Below, piece by piece: positions 47,126 to 58,591 of a stretch of DNA of 64,000 nt (position 1 is the stretch's first letter; each line of letters opens with the position of its first letter). The translations under genes were made by a program, and so were the position numbers. The DNA comes from Owenia fusiformis (taxonomy: Eukaryota; Annelida; Polychaeta; Sabellida; Oweniidae), in NCBI GenBank assembly GCA_903813345.2, contig CAIIXF020000009.1, forward strand, positions 6,258,030 through 6,322,029. Reading direction: 5' to 3'. The notes beneath the pieces are model-generated. The model was not told where the DNA came from, did no database searches, and saw only the letters and a list, made by a program, of their open reading frames with translations.

Positions 47126-50100
47126 TTAGGGTAGGAAAGCTGTGCAGTGGAGTAGACAGGAAGAACATGCATCTGAAACAAAAATGCATATGGGTAAAAA
47201 TTGAAGCAAACATGACATACTGTACAACAATGTAATTACTTGATAAACATATCAATAGAGGCTTTAAATAAAATGAATTAATACAAGCATATACTGATTT
47301 ATGTTTATAAAATCCCTACTCCTTAGTGCAGACAAAACTTCAGTGCCTATTTCAATGTTTTAAATTTCTTATTAAGAATAAAACTTAATCATAAATCAAC
47401 TTAATCAACTAGTGCTTTCAGGGCTATTTGATAATACACAATATACAAATGATAATTCTTGAATAGTTCAATATTTTGAGACTGGAATATTCAAGTTTCA
47501 CCGGTAAAACTTCAATATTCCAGTATTACTGGTCAAACTTGAACATTCAAGTCTCACCAGTGAAACTTGAATATTCCAGTATTACTGGTAAAACTTGAAT
47601 ATTCCAGTATCACCAGTGAAACTTGAATATTCCAGTATTACTGGTAAAACTTGAATATTCCAGTATCACCAGTGAAACTTGGATATTCCAGTATAACTGG
47701 TGGAACTTGAATATTCCAGTATCACTGGTAAAACTTGAATATTCAAGTCTCAAAATAATGAACTCAATTTAACTGGCAATATACTTGAACAATCAAGTCA
47801 TCTATAGATAACCTTTGTACTTCAAGACTGAATTAATCCAGTCAGTCATACATGTCATACGACTTAAGATATTTTAAGGACAAGGGAATTTCAATGTGGT
47901 TAAACACGTTTTGAAAAAAGGCGCTTTTCCGAGGGTGTGGCGGTTTCCATTCTCTAACAGAAACCTGTTTTCAACAAACTTGGAGGGCTATTATTCAAAT
48001 ATGCATCAAATCCCTGCAACCCATTTGAATGTGTGCATCTTTGTCCAATCAGCTCCCAGAAGACTGACCATATGGTTTGTGTTATTTGGGTCACAAGGGC
48101 TTGAAGCTTGACTAAACAAGGCATAACATGCAAAATGTTACAACCTACCACTTGTTACAGACACTGAACACCAAAAGTTGACCACGAAAAAAGTTGGAGA
48201 ATAGGCCTATAACAGTGTGTCAACACTTCTAGTGGCAACAACATACTTAATTTTTAATTTGAAAAATGGCCCTGCCTGATTTAATATCAAAGCATCTTAT
48301 TTATTCAAATGTCCATTTGTGATAGAGTTGATCTATGGATCCAGTTCACTTAAGAATTATATTCCGTCATGTTGAACAATATACAATGGAAGTTTGTGAT
48401 GTCACAATGTGAATAGTAGCTCCAATGGCATTCCAGCATTAATAAGACCTCTCCCATCAGGAAATGTAACCAGCACCACAGCACAATATTGCTACACTGT
48501 CAGTGAAGCGTATGGTACAAGCATGTATGGTTTCCCTCATCAAATTCATTTTCCTGAAATGAACCATATATGTTAGTCTAGTACCTCTGCTCAATGAGTT
48601 TAAATAGGAACATACTGATAAATAAGAGTTATGTACTGGGAGGTTTTGGATATGGGGTTTATCCAGGGGGAGATATGCATATCTACCTGAGGGACCGTAG
48701 GGACCGAAGGTAGATGTGCATATCTCACGAGGGATGAACCCAATATCCAAACTGACCGTACATAACTGCTTTATCCTATACCAAGTAGAGTTTTCAGGGG
48801 CATATGGCCATTTCAATAGTACAAGGTGTAAAAATAAACAAATCATTCATATGCAAAGTCATTTTATTGCATAACCGGAAGCGGGAAGATATGCACCAAA
48901 GCGGGAGATATGGCGGGTGGTTCTTGATATGGAAACCTCAAAATCAGGATATGGGATATATCTTACCAACTTATCTCCCTAAAACTCTACTTGGCATAGG
49001 ATAAAGTGTTCTATACTATACAGTACACATATTTTATCTTGAAACAAAACATATTCCTACTTTCAAAAATTCATGTTTTTCCTATTTTCCTTTCACAGTG
49101 AGAAAAACAAGACTTGATAAGAACCAAGACGACAATATTTTTCATAACATGAGAAGTGAGATTTAGAATTTTACATTATAAAAAGAAAAATCTGGAAGAT
49201 TAAAGGCAGATTCAAATTTGACATTGTCTGAAGGAGATACTAAAATTGTTGTCAAGATGACTACTGTACTTCAGTGCCTCCTTGCTAGATATGCTACTAA
49301 AATATGGAATCAAGAGACAACTAGACTCCATCAAAGATCCTCTGAATTCATACCTGTCTAAACTATTTAGAGGTCATTTTCCCTACTTTGCATCTGAATA
49401 CATACCACCAGTCCTGAACCATTTAGATACCCCTTTCCCTTATACATACCAGTCTTGAACCATTTAAGGACCCCTCTTCCCCACTGTGTATCTTAATTCA
49501 TACCTGTCTTGAACCATTTAGGGACCCCTTTCCCTGCTGGTTTAGATGTTGATTTAGCTGCATTATTGGCAGGTCGCTTACTCTGAGTTGCCATGGCTTC
49601 ATCACTAGAACTCCCCACAGCCTCATGCTCTCTCTTCATACTAGGAATAACATGATTAGAATCGTCAAATCAATATCAACCTAATTTATTTAAATGTTAT
49701 CTCAATAAATAGGCCTACATTTATAATAGGGTGTATGGCAAACCCCTACACCCTGGTATCAGCAATTTTTTATGGATCTTAACTCCTGTTAGCATCAACT
49801 TCTGAGATAAATTAACCCTGTTATTATCAACCAATATTATCATCAACCCCTGGTACCATCAACTCCTACTACAGTATTATCAATCTATTTATTATCAACC
49901 CATGTTATCTTATCATCAACTCCTGTTATCATCAAACTCTTTTAACAATCCTTGTCATCATCAAACTCTGTTGTTATCATCAACTGCTGTTGACATGACC
50001 ATGGGTTGCATCGACCAAGAGTTAAAGTGAATAAAGACAAAAGCTTACCCTTGTATGGCAACAAGATCTGCAGCTTGCTGGCTACTAGGCTCACATTGTA

Positions 50101-50606
50101 ACAATGTACTAGCCAAATAGTGCTCTGGAAATAAAACATCCATACTTTAATGTTTTAGAAATAAAACATTCAGACGTTAGTACTTTTGAAATAAAACATT
50201 CAGACTTTAGCGCATTAGAAATAAAGCATTCAGATTTTAGCGCTTTAGAAATAAAACATTCAGACGTTAATGCTTTACATATAAAACATTCAGACTTTAG
50301 TGCTTTAAAAATAAAACATTCAGACAAAATCGCTCTTAATGTTATTCATTTGTTATTTAGTTTCAGCCAATAAGGTTTAACTTCAACTTTGAAGTTATAC
50401 TCGTATAACCATCTCCCAAAGGAGAAACCTACATGTACCTTGTTTTTCCTTGCAGCCAAAGTAAACAACAGAAGCTGGAAGTAGCTTAGCATCAAACATG
50501 TTCATTGAGTTATCTTTCAGTTCACATTTAGGGGGAGATGTATACAGGTAGAAGTCAAGAGATGGATCAGCCAAGTTCTCCTTAACAAACTTTTCCACAG
50601 CAAACA
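47126..50606 (-). CDS. ASPSCR1: ASPSCR1/TUG homologue, C-terminal exons (partial)
   Basis: TUG tethers GLUT4 vesicles and, with VCP/p97, takes part in membrane traffic and hexamer disassembly. Four minus-strand exons were read: 50606-50439, 50124-50049, 49640-49504 and the probable terminal exon 47172-47126, with phases 1, 1, 2, 1 agreeing throughout. The first encodes the end of the UBX domain (FVKENLADPSLDFYLYTSPP, then NMFDAKLLPASVVYFG), the typical FYL..TPPK and LFPAALVHLG pattern of ASPSCR1. The second (EHYLASTLLQCEPSSQQAAD) matches the post-UBX helix. The third ends GKGVPKWFKT, like the conserved VPKWLKL near the vertebrate C-terminus. The last adds 15 residues rich in Cys and Leu and is the least certain. 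The N-terminal ubiquitin-like part and the rest of the UBX domain were not found, so the next intron exceeds 10 kb or the exons lie outside. Confidence 0.82.
47465..47972 (-). repeat. Interspersed repeat with palindromic 28-bp minisatellite, copy 2
   Basis: Inverted copy of 18657-19265. The array spans about 47480-47745 (units with ACTTGAATATTCCAGT), and the arm runs from 47746 to about 47972, including GTTTTGAAAAAAGGCGCTTT. It lies in the last intron of the ASPSCR1 homologue. Confidence 0.85.
48622..49008. repeat. ~390-bp composite palindromic repeat, copy 1
   Basis: A palindromic part (GGAGGTTTTGGATATGGGGT and its inverse ending CCATATC/ACATAACT) is followed by a tail with CAAATCATTCATATGCAAAG and CTCTACTTGGCATAGGATAA. 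The whole recurs in inverted orientation at 56057-56452. Confidence 0.75.
49346..49520 (-). repeat. Tandem decayed copies of an ASPSCR1 exon end and donor
   Basis: The real exon end (plus strand CATACCTGTCTTGAACCATT at 49499) is echoed by copies near 49346, 49400 and 49444, which share CATACC, GTCTTGAACCATTTA and ACCCCTTTCCCT. All lie on the intron side of the donor. Confidence 0.75.
50123..50330 (-). repeat. 30-bp array grown from an ASPSCR1 splice acceptor
   Basis: ATAAAACAT-type cores occur at exactly 30-bp steps (50131, 50161, 50191, 50221, 50251, 50281, 50311). The first is part of the real acceptor (minus strand TTTTATTTCCAG|AGCAC). The other units have TTTCTAAAGCGC-type sequence, so they repeat the pyrimidine tract plus the first exon bases but lack the CAG at the true position. 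Confidence 0.9.
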
Positions 50607-51129
50607 CTGAAACGTACAATAATTTTCTTGTTAATTTGTCCACCAGTTATTTTTAATTTTTTAGCCCCATAAATGGGTTTGTTTTGGATGTTGGTAGCTA
50701 TCAAAGCAAATTTAATTATTCTTCAACTAATATATTGGCATTCGGTGGATTGCCCCATTGTTTTTTCAAATCTGGTGCCAAAAGTGAATACAATTTGCCA
50801 ATGGCTGCTGTGAGTTTCAAACAATGAAATCCTTCTTAATTGTGTGGCCAAGTGCGGTTGGTAGTTGGGTGAATACACATATATAACACAAGTATTTGTT
50901 GTTCAATTCAATTCAATTTATTATTCAATTCTAGTTTTCATACAATATTAATTTACAAGTGATATGAAAATGACACCCCGAGGGGTGTATGGATTCCATG
51001 TTTTGAAAAAATAAAATGTATTATACATAAAGCATGTCATGTTAGAACAGTTATTGTAATGTACAAATTTACAAAGCATACATTTTTAATTATCTTGATG
51101 TAACATAGTGGAAGTATGGTTCAAACTAA

Positions 51130-54004
51130 CTAATAATGACTTAACAAATTGGACTTAAACTTTCGTTGAAACATTTTTATATGAATTGAGTTTCTCAAAT
51201 CAGTAGATAAAGAGTTATAAATTGATGGGCCACTTGTCCCGATTGATTTCCTTCCATATTCTGTTCTAAAAGGTTGAACAATCAAATCATTTTTTGATTT
51301 TGTGTCATGTGAGTGAATTGTTGATCTTAATGAGAAAAGATGGTTGAATTTTTTAAAAGGGAAATCAGGCGATTCAGAAAGTGTTTTTTGTACAAAGCTA
51401 GCTGTTTGATGGGAATGTATATCAAATACATTTAAAATTTTTAGCTTCTGAAATAGTGGACCTGAAGCGGCAAAGCTATCAGAATACGTAATGACTCTTA
51501 AGAATTTCTTTTGCAAAATATATAATTTCTGAATGAGTGTTTTTATGGCATTTCCCCATAAGATATTTCCATAGCTTAAGTAAGAATAAATCATTGAATA
51601 ATAAATTGTAGTCATGGCATTCAAGGTCAGTCGATGTCTAGTCCTGTATACTATACCAATCAAATTAGAGATTTTTGTACATATAGCATTAATGTGAGGA
51701 GACCAGTGTAACTTTGAATCAATGATAACGCCAAGGAAATTAATTTCTTTCACCTCTTCAATTGGTTGATTGTCAATCTTAAGGATAATATTCTTGTCGT
51801 TCAGATCTCTTTTATTGCTAAATATCATAAACTTGGTTTTTTCAACATTAAGAGTTAGTTTATTTGCCTTCATCCAATTTGAGACATTTTGTAATTCTTC
51901 ATTCATTTCAATGACTAGATTTTCAATATTTTTGTCAGTAAGCGCAATATTTGTGTCGTCAGCATATAAAACAAAGGATAGTTTATTTGAGACGAGATAT
52001 ATGTCATTAATGAATATTATAAATAAGAGGGGGCCTATTACCGACCCTTGTGGTACTCCATATTCAACTGTATTTTCAATTGATCTATATTTCACATCAG
52101 TCTCTGTAAATTGGTCAAGTGAAACATTCTTCTTTGTAAATTCAGTGATGATTCTTCTATTTTCAAGATAACTTGTGAACCAAGAAAGAGCTACTCCACA
52201 AATTCCATAGAATTCAAGTTTTTGTAATAATATTTTATGATCAACGGTGTCAAAGGCTTTAGTTAAATCAATATAAATACCAAGACTAGTTTTCCCTGTA
52301 TCTAAAGACTTTCTAATATTTTCAATGAAATTTAAAAGGGCCATGTATGTTGAATGTTTTTTCCTAAAGCCATATTGGTGTAAGTATAAAATTTCATATT
52401 TTTCAAGAAATACGGTAACCTTATCATGAACAATTTTTTCCGACATTTTAGAAAATACACTTAAGATAGAAATGGGTCTGTAGTTATTAAAAATTTCTTT
52501 TAAACCTTTTTTAAATATAGGAATGACTAGCAATTTTCAATGCATCAGGAAATGTTCCAGTAGAGATTGACAGGTTAAAAATCTGTGTAAGTGGGGCTGA
52601 TAAAGATTCTTTTAGTAATTTGACAACTGAGGGCTTAATATCGTCTATTGAAGCAGCAGAAGGTTTCAAAGATTTAAGTTGATTCTTAACATCAGTTTCT
52701 GTTACAGGAGATAAAAAGAGTGATTTATCATTTGAATTAATTTTTCTTAAATTTACCATTGGATCAGCATTGCTTTGAATCTTATTTGCAAGTTTATTGC
52801 CAATAGAGCTAAAGAAATTATTAAAGTTTTCAGCTATTTCAGCGCCATCTGTAGTTTGTCGATTATTAAGGTTAAATGTATTATTTATTTTTGATTGACC
52901 AGACTTTTTCTTTAAGATGGTGTTAATTAAATTCCAGGATTTTTTTATGTTGCCTTTATTTGCTTCAAATTTATTTTTGAAATAAGCTTTTTCAGCATTT
53001 CGAATTACATGAGTTAATTTATTTTTATACCTTTTATACATGGCTTTGTTTTCCAGTGTTGGATTCTTTTTGTATTTAATATAAAGCTTATTTTTGTATC
53101 TAGCTGATATAATAATTCCAAGAGTAATCCAGGGTTTTTCATTATCATTAAAAGTCCTGACTATTTTTGATTTTACTGGTAGACACCTATTATAAGCTTC
53201 AGTAAACGTTTCAATAAAAGAATTATTAGCATTATTTACACACTGAGATTGATAAATAGCATGCCAATTAATCTTTGAGATCTCTGATTGGAGTCTTGTG
53301 CATGTTTCATCATTAATTAGTCTGTATTGGATCTTTAGTTTTTTAACTTTGGGCTTCTCATGATTATTAACAGCATAAATGGGAAAATGATCTGAAATAT
53401 CATACAAAATGATACCAGATTGAGCAACATTATGAGCATTGGTAAAAATGTTATCAATTAAAGTAGCACAGTTTCTGGTTATTCTTGAGGGCCTATAAAT
53501 CAACGGCATATAATTGTTTGTATATAAATTACACAAGAAATCATTTGTTTGATCATGGTCATTTGCTTTAAAAAGATCGACATTAAAGTCTCCAAGGATA
53601 TAAGAAATTTTGTTCTCAGAAGCCACTTTTTCTAAGAATATATTAAATACATTATTAAAATCATTTAAGTTAGCATTGGGAGGCTTGTAAACAGCAGTTA
53701 CAATAATATTTTTTCCTTCATCTTGTTTTATTTCAATGGACACTGATTCATATTTATCAGAATTAAGTTTGAGATCTGACCTTTCCTCAAATTTGTACTG
53801 TTTTGCAATATGTAGGCAAACTCCCCCACCTCTAGACTGTTTTCTCGAATTAAATACAGTATTATATCCATTTAGTGAAAAAAGCCTCTCATTGTGTTGA
53901 GTTAACCATGTTTCAGACATGGCTATCACAGAGAAGGAATTTTTACTCAAAGAGTTTAGCATTTCAAATTTCCAATTGTTTTTTGGTAAGCTTCTCATAT
54001 TCAT
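51130..54004 (-). pseudogene. LINE ORF2: endonuclease and reverse transcriptase, one frameshift
   Basis: The first frame (54004-52511) begins MNMRSLPKN and has the APE-type endonuclease signatures MSETWL, ILGDFNVDL and ISDHFPIYA, then the linker to the thumb-side region. Near 52520-52533 the frame breaks within the sequence for ALKIA, and a second frame (52533-51130) carries on with VIPIFKKG, RPISILSVFSKMSEK, IYIDLTKAFDTVDHKIL, GVPQGSVIGPLLFIIFINDI and the catalytic FVLYADD. One small indel therefore separates two otherwise open frames of ~497 and ~467 codons. It is a young, recently inactivated copy. There is no RNase H domain. The call is firm; the clade is tentative. Confidence 0.9.
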
Positions 54005-54267
54005 GTGGAGTATAGTGAAAATGAATCACATTTTATTGTTGAATTTAATGTATCAATATTCACATAATTACACTCTTTAGCGATGTTATGCATATCTGTT
54101 TGTACGTTGTCAATGTGATCTTCATTTGCAATGTGTTTGTCAAAATCAAGTGGATTGAAAAGTAAATTATCAAAAAAGTCAAGTCCATGTGTTATGTCCA
54201 TAAATTCAACATTTGAACACTCATAAAATGGAAGATCTTTTAGAGAATTAGCCATTGTCAAGTTCAA
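54001..54267 (-). CDS. Short ORF overlapping the LINE ORF2 start
   Basis: An 88-residue acidic ORF whose TGA overlaps the ORF2 ATG in the arrangement ATGA. Such overlaps permit termination-reinitiation in some non-LTR elements. It lacks zinc-knuckle or coiled-coil motifs, so it may be a truncated ORF1 or chance. Confidence 0.3.
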   Translation of the reverse strand: MNLTMANSLKDLPFYECSNVEFMDITHGLDFFDNLLFNPLDFDKHIANEDHIDNVQTDMHNIAKECNYVNIDTLNSTIKCDSFSLYST

Positions 54268-54472
54268 ATGGTAAAATTTGTTGAAAAGCCATTTTTTCCT
54301 TTGAAATGCTTAATGAAATACTTCCAGCCAGGAAACACAATGCTTTGATTGTCATCAATATTTTAAAGGATTCTAAATTCATTGCAGAAATAAAAAGTAA
54401 CAAATAAAAATAAAATGGTGCAAGTGATTTGCTTGCAAACATATATACAAGATGTAATACTATTTGGAGCAT

Positions 54473-55545
54473 CTCTTAACTCAAGAACTAAATGCTACAG
54501 ATATAAGGGTAAACATGTAGTACTGTGTAGTTGTGAGAGATCATATATAAATGCATATACAAAAATATGTATGGAGGAAAGAACAAAATATATATATATT
54601 CCATCACAGCTCAAACACATTATTATGTGTAATTAGATAACTGTATTATAGGCTTGTTTGGAATAATCCATGAAATGATATTCAAGACTCAAAATTCAAA
54701 ATTGCAACTTATTTGCAAGGGCGATCCAGTTAACCTTGATGCTTGGACTGAGAAAAATGGTATAAAATAATCTGAAAATCCATTTGTAAGGGCAATCAAG
54801 TGTAATCAAATTCTTTATCAAAATGCAAAAGACTTTCATCACAACACAATATTTTGTCATAAAAAGCAGCAAAGCTCAAATTGCAAGGGCAATCCAGTCT
54901 CACCAGTCAAGCAATTATTATAAGAAAATTATATATCGGGTTGACTGGAGCTATGTACTGAAGTTCAAAGAGAAATAAATGGAATTAAATGTTCACTGGC
55001 ATGTAGCGGCCCTGATATCGATAAATTCTACACGCAATATAACCCGATTTTAGATGCTTGGTTAAAACTTTACACGAAAAAGCCTCGATATCCGGGCATT
55101 TACTCTTACACTGAACTGAAAATAGCATCGTCTAAACGTGTATGTCTTGGCTTCCGGGTAAGTTTATCAACATTTATACTCAATTGAAAGAGCAGTCGTG
55201 CTTATATCGTGTACCAGTTTGATTGTTTTATATGTGTGTGTATTTATAATATGATAGCCCAGTAATACCGTGTCGTTAGAACAAGTGCTAGATATCGAAC
55301 CGATGACCTGAAATTAGATTATTGGACTGATCGCGCATCTGATATTAGATGATTAATTTGCATTGAATCTGATATTAACTTGCAACCCAATACCACAGTA
55401 AATACAATGACTTTACATTAGAATGATAACACGGCCTCATATTCTAATTCATTATACGTCCATTGCAGGCCAAAAATGTTTCAATGTGGATATTGTAATG
55501 CACACGATAATACATTCGATTCGTATATATTGATCATACATCAAT
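54473..55545. other. Non-coding stretch, probably intronic or intergenic
   Basis: Contains three similar segments with CAAGGGCRATCMAGT words near 54717, 54790 and 54885. No gene recognised. Confidence 0.35.
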
Positions 55546-55984
55546 ATCCTAGATGCGAGTAGAAATAATCTTGATTTACGTCATTAAAAATTCACAATTC
55601 TGTCAAACTGGTGTCATATTTGGAATCTACATATAAAATTTCATCTAAAAATGTGGGTTTGAAAATAGTTTATCAACTTTGAAAATTTAATTTTCTTTGA
55701 CAATGTGATTTCTAGGTCGGGGAGATTCCCCATAGACCCCATGTTGTAAAACTACAAAAAGCGAAATATCGTTTCTTGTGTTGGGCAGATAATATTTTCT
55801 TTTACTGGACATATTTTAATTTGTATAACCATCACATACATAAGGGTAATTTCAAAAGTGAACCACTAAAACTGATGCATATTCAAGTTTAAGGGAATTT
55901 TGTAATACCCTGCCATGTTATTTCCCCCGAATCAGCCACCTGGTGGCGAAACTGGTAACTACCTACTCGCATCTGAGTAATTGA
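55546..55984 (+). mobile_element. ~435-bp interspersed element, copy 2
   Basis: Direct repeat of 17396-17820. Ends AGATGCGAGTAG at left and the inverse CTACTCGCATCT-like CCTACTCGCATCT at right are well preserved here. A solo terminus CTAGATGCGAGTAGAAATTA occurs just downstream near 56031. Confidence 0.7.
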
Positions 55985-56056
55985 ACATGGAGATTTTCCT
56001 GTACACTTTTCCCAAACATGTGGAATAGACTAGATGCGAGTAGAAATTATCTTGAT

Positions 56057-56452
56057 TTATCCTATGCCAAGTAGGGTTTTAGGGAGATAAGTTGGTAAGA
56101 TATATCCCGTATCCTGATTTTGAGGTTTCCATATCAAGAACCTCCATATCTCCCGCTTCGGTGCATATCTTCCCGCTTCGGGGCGTATCTTCCCGCTTCC
56201 AAAAAAGTGGAAATGCAATAAAATGACTTTGCATATGAATGATTTGTTTATTTTTTACACCTTGTACTACTGAAAACTCTACTTGGTATAGGATAAAGCA
56301 GTTATGTACGGTCAGTTTGGATATTGGGTTCATCCCTCGTGAGATATGCACATCTACTTTCTGTCCCTACGGTCCCTCAGGTAGATATGCATATCTCACT
56401 CTGGAAAAACCCCATATCCAAAACCTCCCAGTACATAACCCTTATTTATTCC
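56057..56452. repeat. ~390-bp composite palindromic repeat, copy 2
   Basis: Inverted copy of 48622-49008, including CAAGTAGGGTTTTAGGGAG, the shared tail and the palindrome with CATATCTACC/GGTAGATATG words. Confidence 0.75.
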
Positions 56453-56536
56453 ATAGTTAGCATGATATCCATAGGATAACATGTCAAAATAAAAACGGTA
56501 TTTTTGAAATCAGTGGTAAAATATGATATTTTTGGC

Positions 56537-57254
56537 AAAGGAGGAGGGAAGTTAGTGCAACAGATTTTGGACAGTCATATGTTTGATTTTGGCCATTTCC
56601 TGGAGATTTAAACAGGTGCATATGTTAGGCGAGTGCATTAGCTCCAAGAAAATCACTTCTAGAGATGATAAAATAATTTTGACTTTGAGACAGGGTAGAT
56701 GCAAACAACCCACCCACATGTTTTTTATGAAACGTTTTCCTGATTTTCAACCCCTTCCATCCCTGCATTTTTAATTTTTCTTGCATTAATATGTAGCATT
56801 TTGACACACAGATAATCCCTTAAAAGGAATAAATGATTCCTTTTAGATAAAGTGGAAAACAATATTTCCCATGTTATTTTCCCATAGGAAAAACCATTGC
56901 TTTCAGCTAAGTTTGGTCACCCATAATGGGTATCTTTAAAACCCCTGAAGGAATCACTTATTCCTTTAAAGTGGTTAACTATGTGTCAAAATGCAACATA
57001 TTGATGCAAGAAAAATTGAAAAAGCAGGGGTGGAAGGGGTCGAAAATTAGGAAAACATTTCAGAAAAAAACATGTGGGTGGGTTGTTTGCATCTACCCTG
57101 TCTCAAAGTCGAAATTATTTTATCATCTCTAGAAGTGATTTTCCTGGGGGTAATGCATTGGCCTAACATATGCAATTGTTTAAATCCTCAGAAAATGGCC
57201 AAAATCCAAAATATGACTGTCCAAAATCTGTTGCACTAATTTCCCTCCTTCTTT
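56537..57254. mobile_element. ~720-bp long foldback element
   Basis: The arm with GGAGGGAAGTTAGTGCAACA (56540s) is matched by TTGCACTAATTTCCCTCCTT at the right end. Similarity continues inward through ACCCACCCACATG/CATGTGGGTGGGT to a centre with CATGTTATTTTCCCATAGG, as in the foldback at 21211-21940. Short ORFs in the arms are incidental. Confidence 0.8.
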
Positions 57255-57295
57255 TCACTTAACCATAGCATACGGTGTTTTAGCCATGACATACA

Positions 57296-57445
57296 TAGGG
57301 GTTATGCACTGGGAGGTTTTGGATACAGGGAATATCCCGAGGGATATACAATATATCTTCCCGAGGAACCGAAGGGACCAAGGGAAGATATATTGTATAT
57401 CCCAAGGGTTATTTCCTGTATCCAAACCGACCATGCATAACTGTA
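57296..57445. repeat. 150-bp near-perfect palindromic repeat
   Basis: The left half GTTATGCACTGGGAGGTTTT, GGATACAGGGAATATCCC, GGGATATACAATATATCTTCC is mirrored by the right half ending CCTGTATCCAAACCGACC and ATGCATAAC. Relatives lie at 33040-33240, 48622-48800, 58521-58591 plus 61412-61484, and 62265-62410. Confidence 0.85.
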
Positions 57446-57509
57446 GGTATTCCATACCTGAAGAGGTTTGAAATAATAAGCATGTATCCCATATGCTCTG
57501 GTGTGTTAA

Positions 57510-57760
57510 CTTGCAAAATATGTTATCATTTTCAAAAAAATTCAAATTGTTTCCATATTTGTTTTCAATTTTTTTCAAAAATGAAAAAAAAATCCCAAAA
57601 TTTTTTTCACATTTTTTTCCCGATTTTTTTCACATTTTTTGCATAATTTTTTTCAGAATTATCAACATTTTTTCAAAATCTTTTTACACAATTTTTTTTC
57701 ACATTTTTATTTTCAAATTTTTTTTCGCGAATCTTTTTTTTCAACATTTTTTTTTGAGCG
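57510..57760. repeat. T-rich low-complexity tract
   Basis: Long runs of T interrupted by CA and GA words. It creates Phe-rich open frames that are not genes. Confidence 0.8.
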
Positions 57761-57798
57761 GGACATACGATTTATATGTCCCGGAGCTTCGTTGGAGC

Positions 57799-58077
57799 TA
57801 GTTCAACAAGTTAAACCTAGTCTGGGCCTTATTTCTTATCTGACATATCTCGTGGCCCGCCCTAGGTTTAACTTCCGTGCCTATTCGGCCCTTGATGCAA
57901 AAAATTTAATGATGGCCTATGGTAGCGCATGAAATTCAATGCGCGTTTAATTAATAACTGATGGTGAGAATTTGCAACAGATGAAAGCATAGCACGGAAG
58001 TTAAACCCAACCACGGCAACACGAACATTCAGATTAAAAAATGAAAGCCGTGGTATTGGGTTTAACTTGTTGAACTA
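57799..58077. mobile_element. 279-bp inverted-repeat element with 9-bp target duplication
   Basis: Perfect 19-bp terminal inverted repeat TAGTTCAACAAGTTAAACC (57799-57817 and 58059-58077), flanked on both sides by CGTTGGAGC (57790-57798 and 58078-58086). A second internal inverted repeat (GTTTAACTTCCGTGC and GCACGGAAGTTAAAC) lies inside. A 9-bp duplication points to Mutator-like ends. It inserted into a GAGCGGGACATACG-type palindromic repeat. Confidence 0.88.
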
Positions 58078-58081
58078 CGTT

Positions 58082-58320
58082 GGAGCGGGACATACGAAAA
58101 ATATTTGCCCGGATATGGAATATATTGCCGGTTGATATGTCCCTGAAACCTCATCAGGTATGGAATACGGCGTCGTATCTCATACTTGAGTGGGTTTGGG
58201 GTAGATATCACCCAGGAATATATATCGTATCTGAGGAGCGGGCAGGATATATTGTATATGTCCCGCTCCAGGCCAAATGCGGGCAGATATAATATATCCA
58301 TCCCGCTCCCGGGAATTTTT
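58082..58320. repeat. GAGCGGGACATA-type palindromic repeat
   Basis: Words GGAGCGGGACATACG and TATGTCCCGCTCC oppose each other. Related pieces are at 57757-57798 and 61889-61930 (CCGCTCCAAGCGGGCAGATA). Confidence 0.65.
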
Positions 58321-58591
58321 CAAAAGTTTAATAAAGTTTAAATATCAAAAGTTTCAATTTTTAATTTTAAAATTTAATTTTTTTAAGTTTAAATGTTACA
58401 ATTTCATTGTATTGAACAAAAAGAATATTACGAAAATGTTAAATATAAATATCTTGTCATTTGAAAAAGGTGGAAAGGGTTATATCTACCCTAAACCTAC
58501 TCAAGTATGAGATACACCAGTTATGCAAGGTCGGTTTGGATACATGGAATATCCCTTGGGATATACAATACATCTTCCCTCGGGAAGATAG

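Larger units (their letters stand above)
50905..54267 (-). mobile_element. Non-LTR retrotransposon (Jockey-superfamily-like)
   Basis: The coding part 54267-51130 is followed by a short 3' region to about 50905 that contains a 7-bp stem ACACCCC/GGGGTGT and ends in TTGAA-type tandem units. Such short 3' repeats are common in CR1/L2-like elements. The 5' boundary is not defined. The element lies in the same orientation as the ASPSCR1 homologue and upstream of its UBX exon. Confidence 0.8.

Noticed and set aside
50109-50327. ORF with repeated SECFISKALK-type units
   Set aside because: It is the 30-bp splice-acceptor-derived array read in one frame (30 is a multiple of 3); six of the seven units lie in an intron.
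51770-52171. Plus-strand 133-codon ORF
   Set aside because: Antisense shadow of the LINE reverse transcriptase.
56079-56460. ORFs on both strands in the 56.1-56.5 kb repeat
   Set aside because: Same frames occur in the inverted copy at 48.6-49.0 kb; they belong to the palindromic repeat.
57493-57932. Phe-rich open frames
   Set aside because: They are produced by the T-rich tract and the adjacent inverted-repeat element; the composition is not protein-like.
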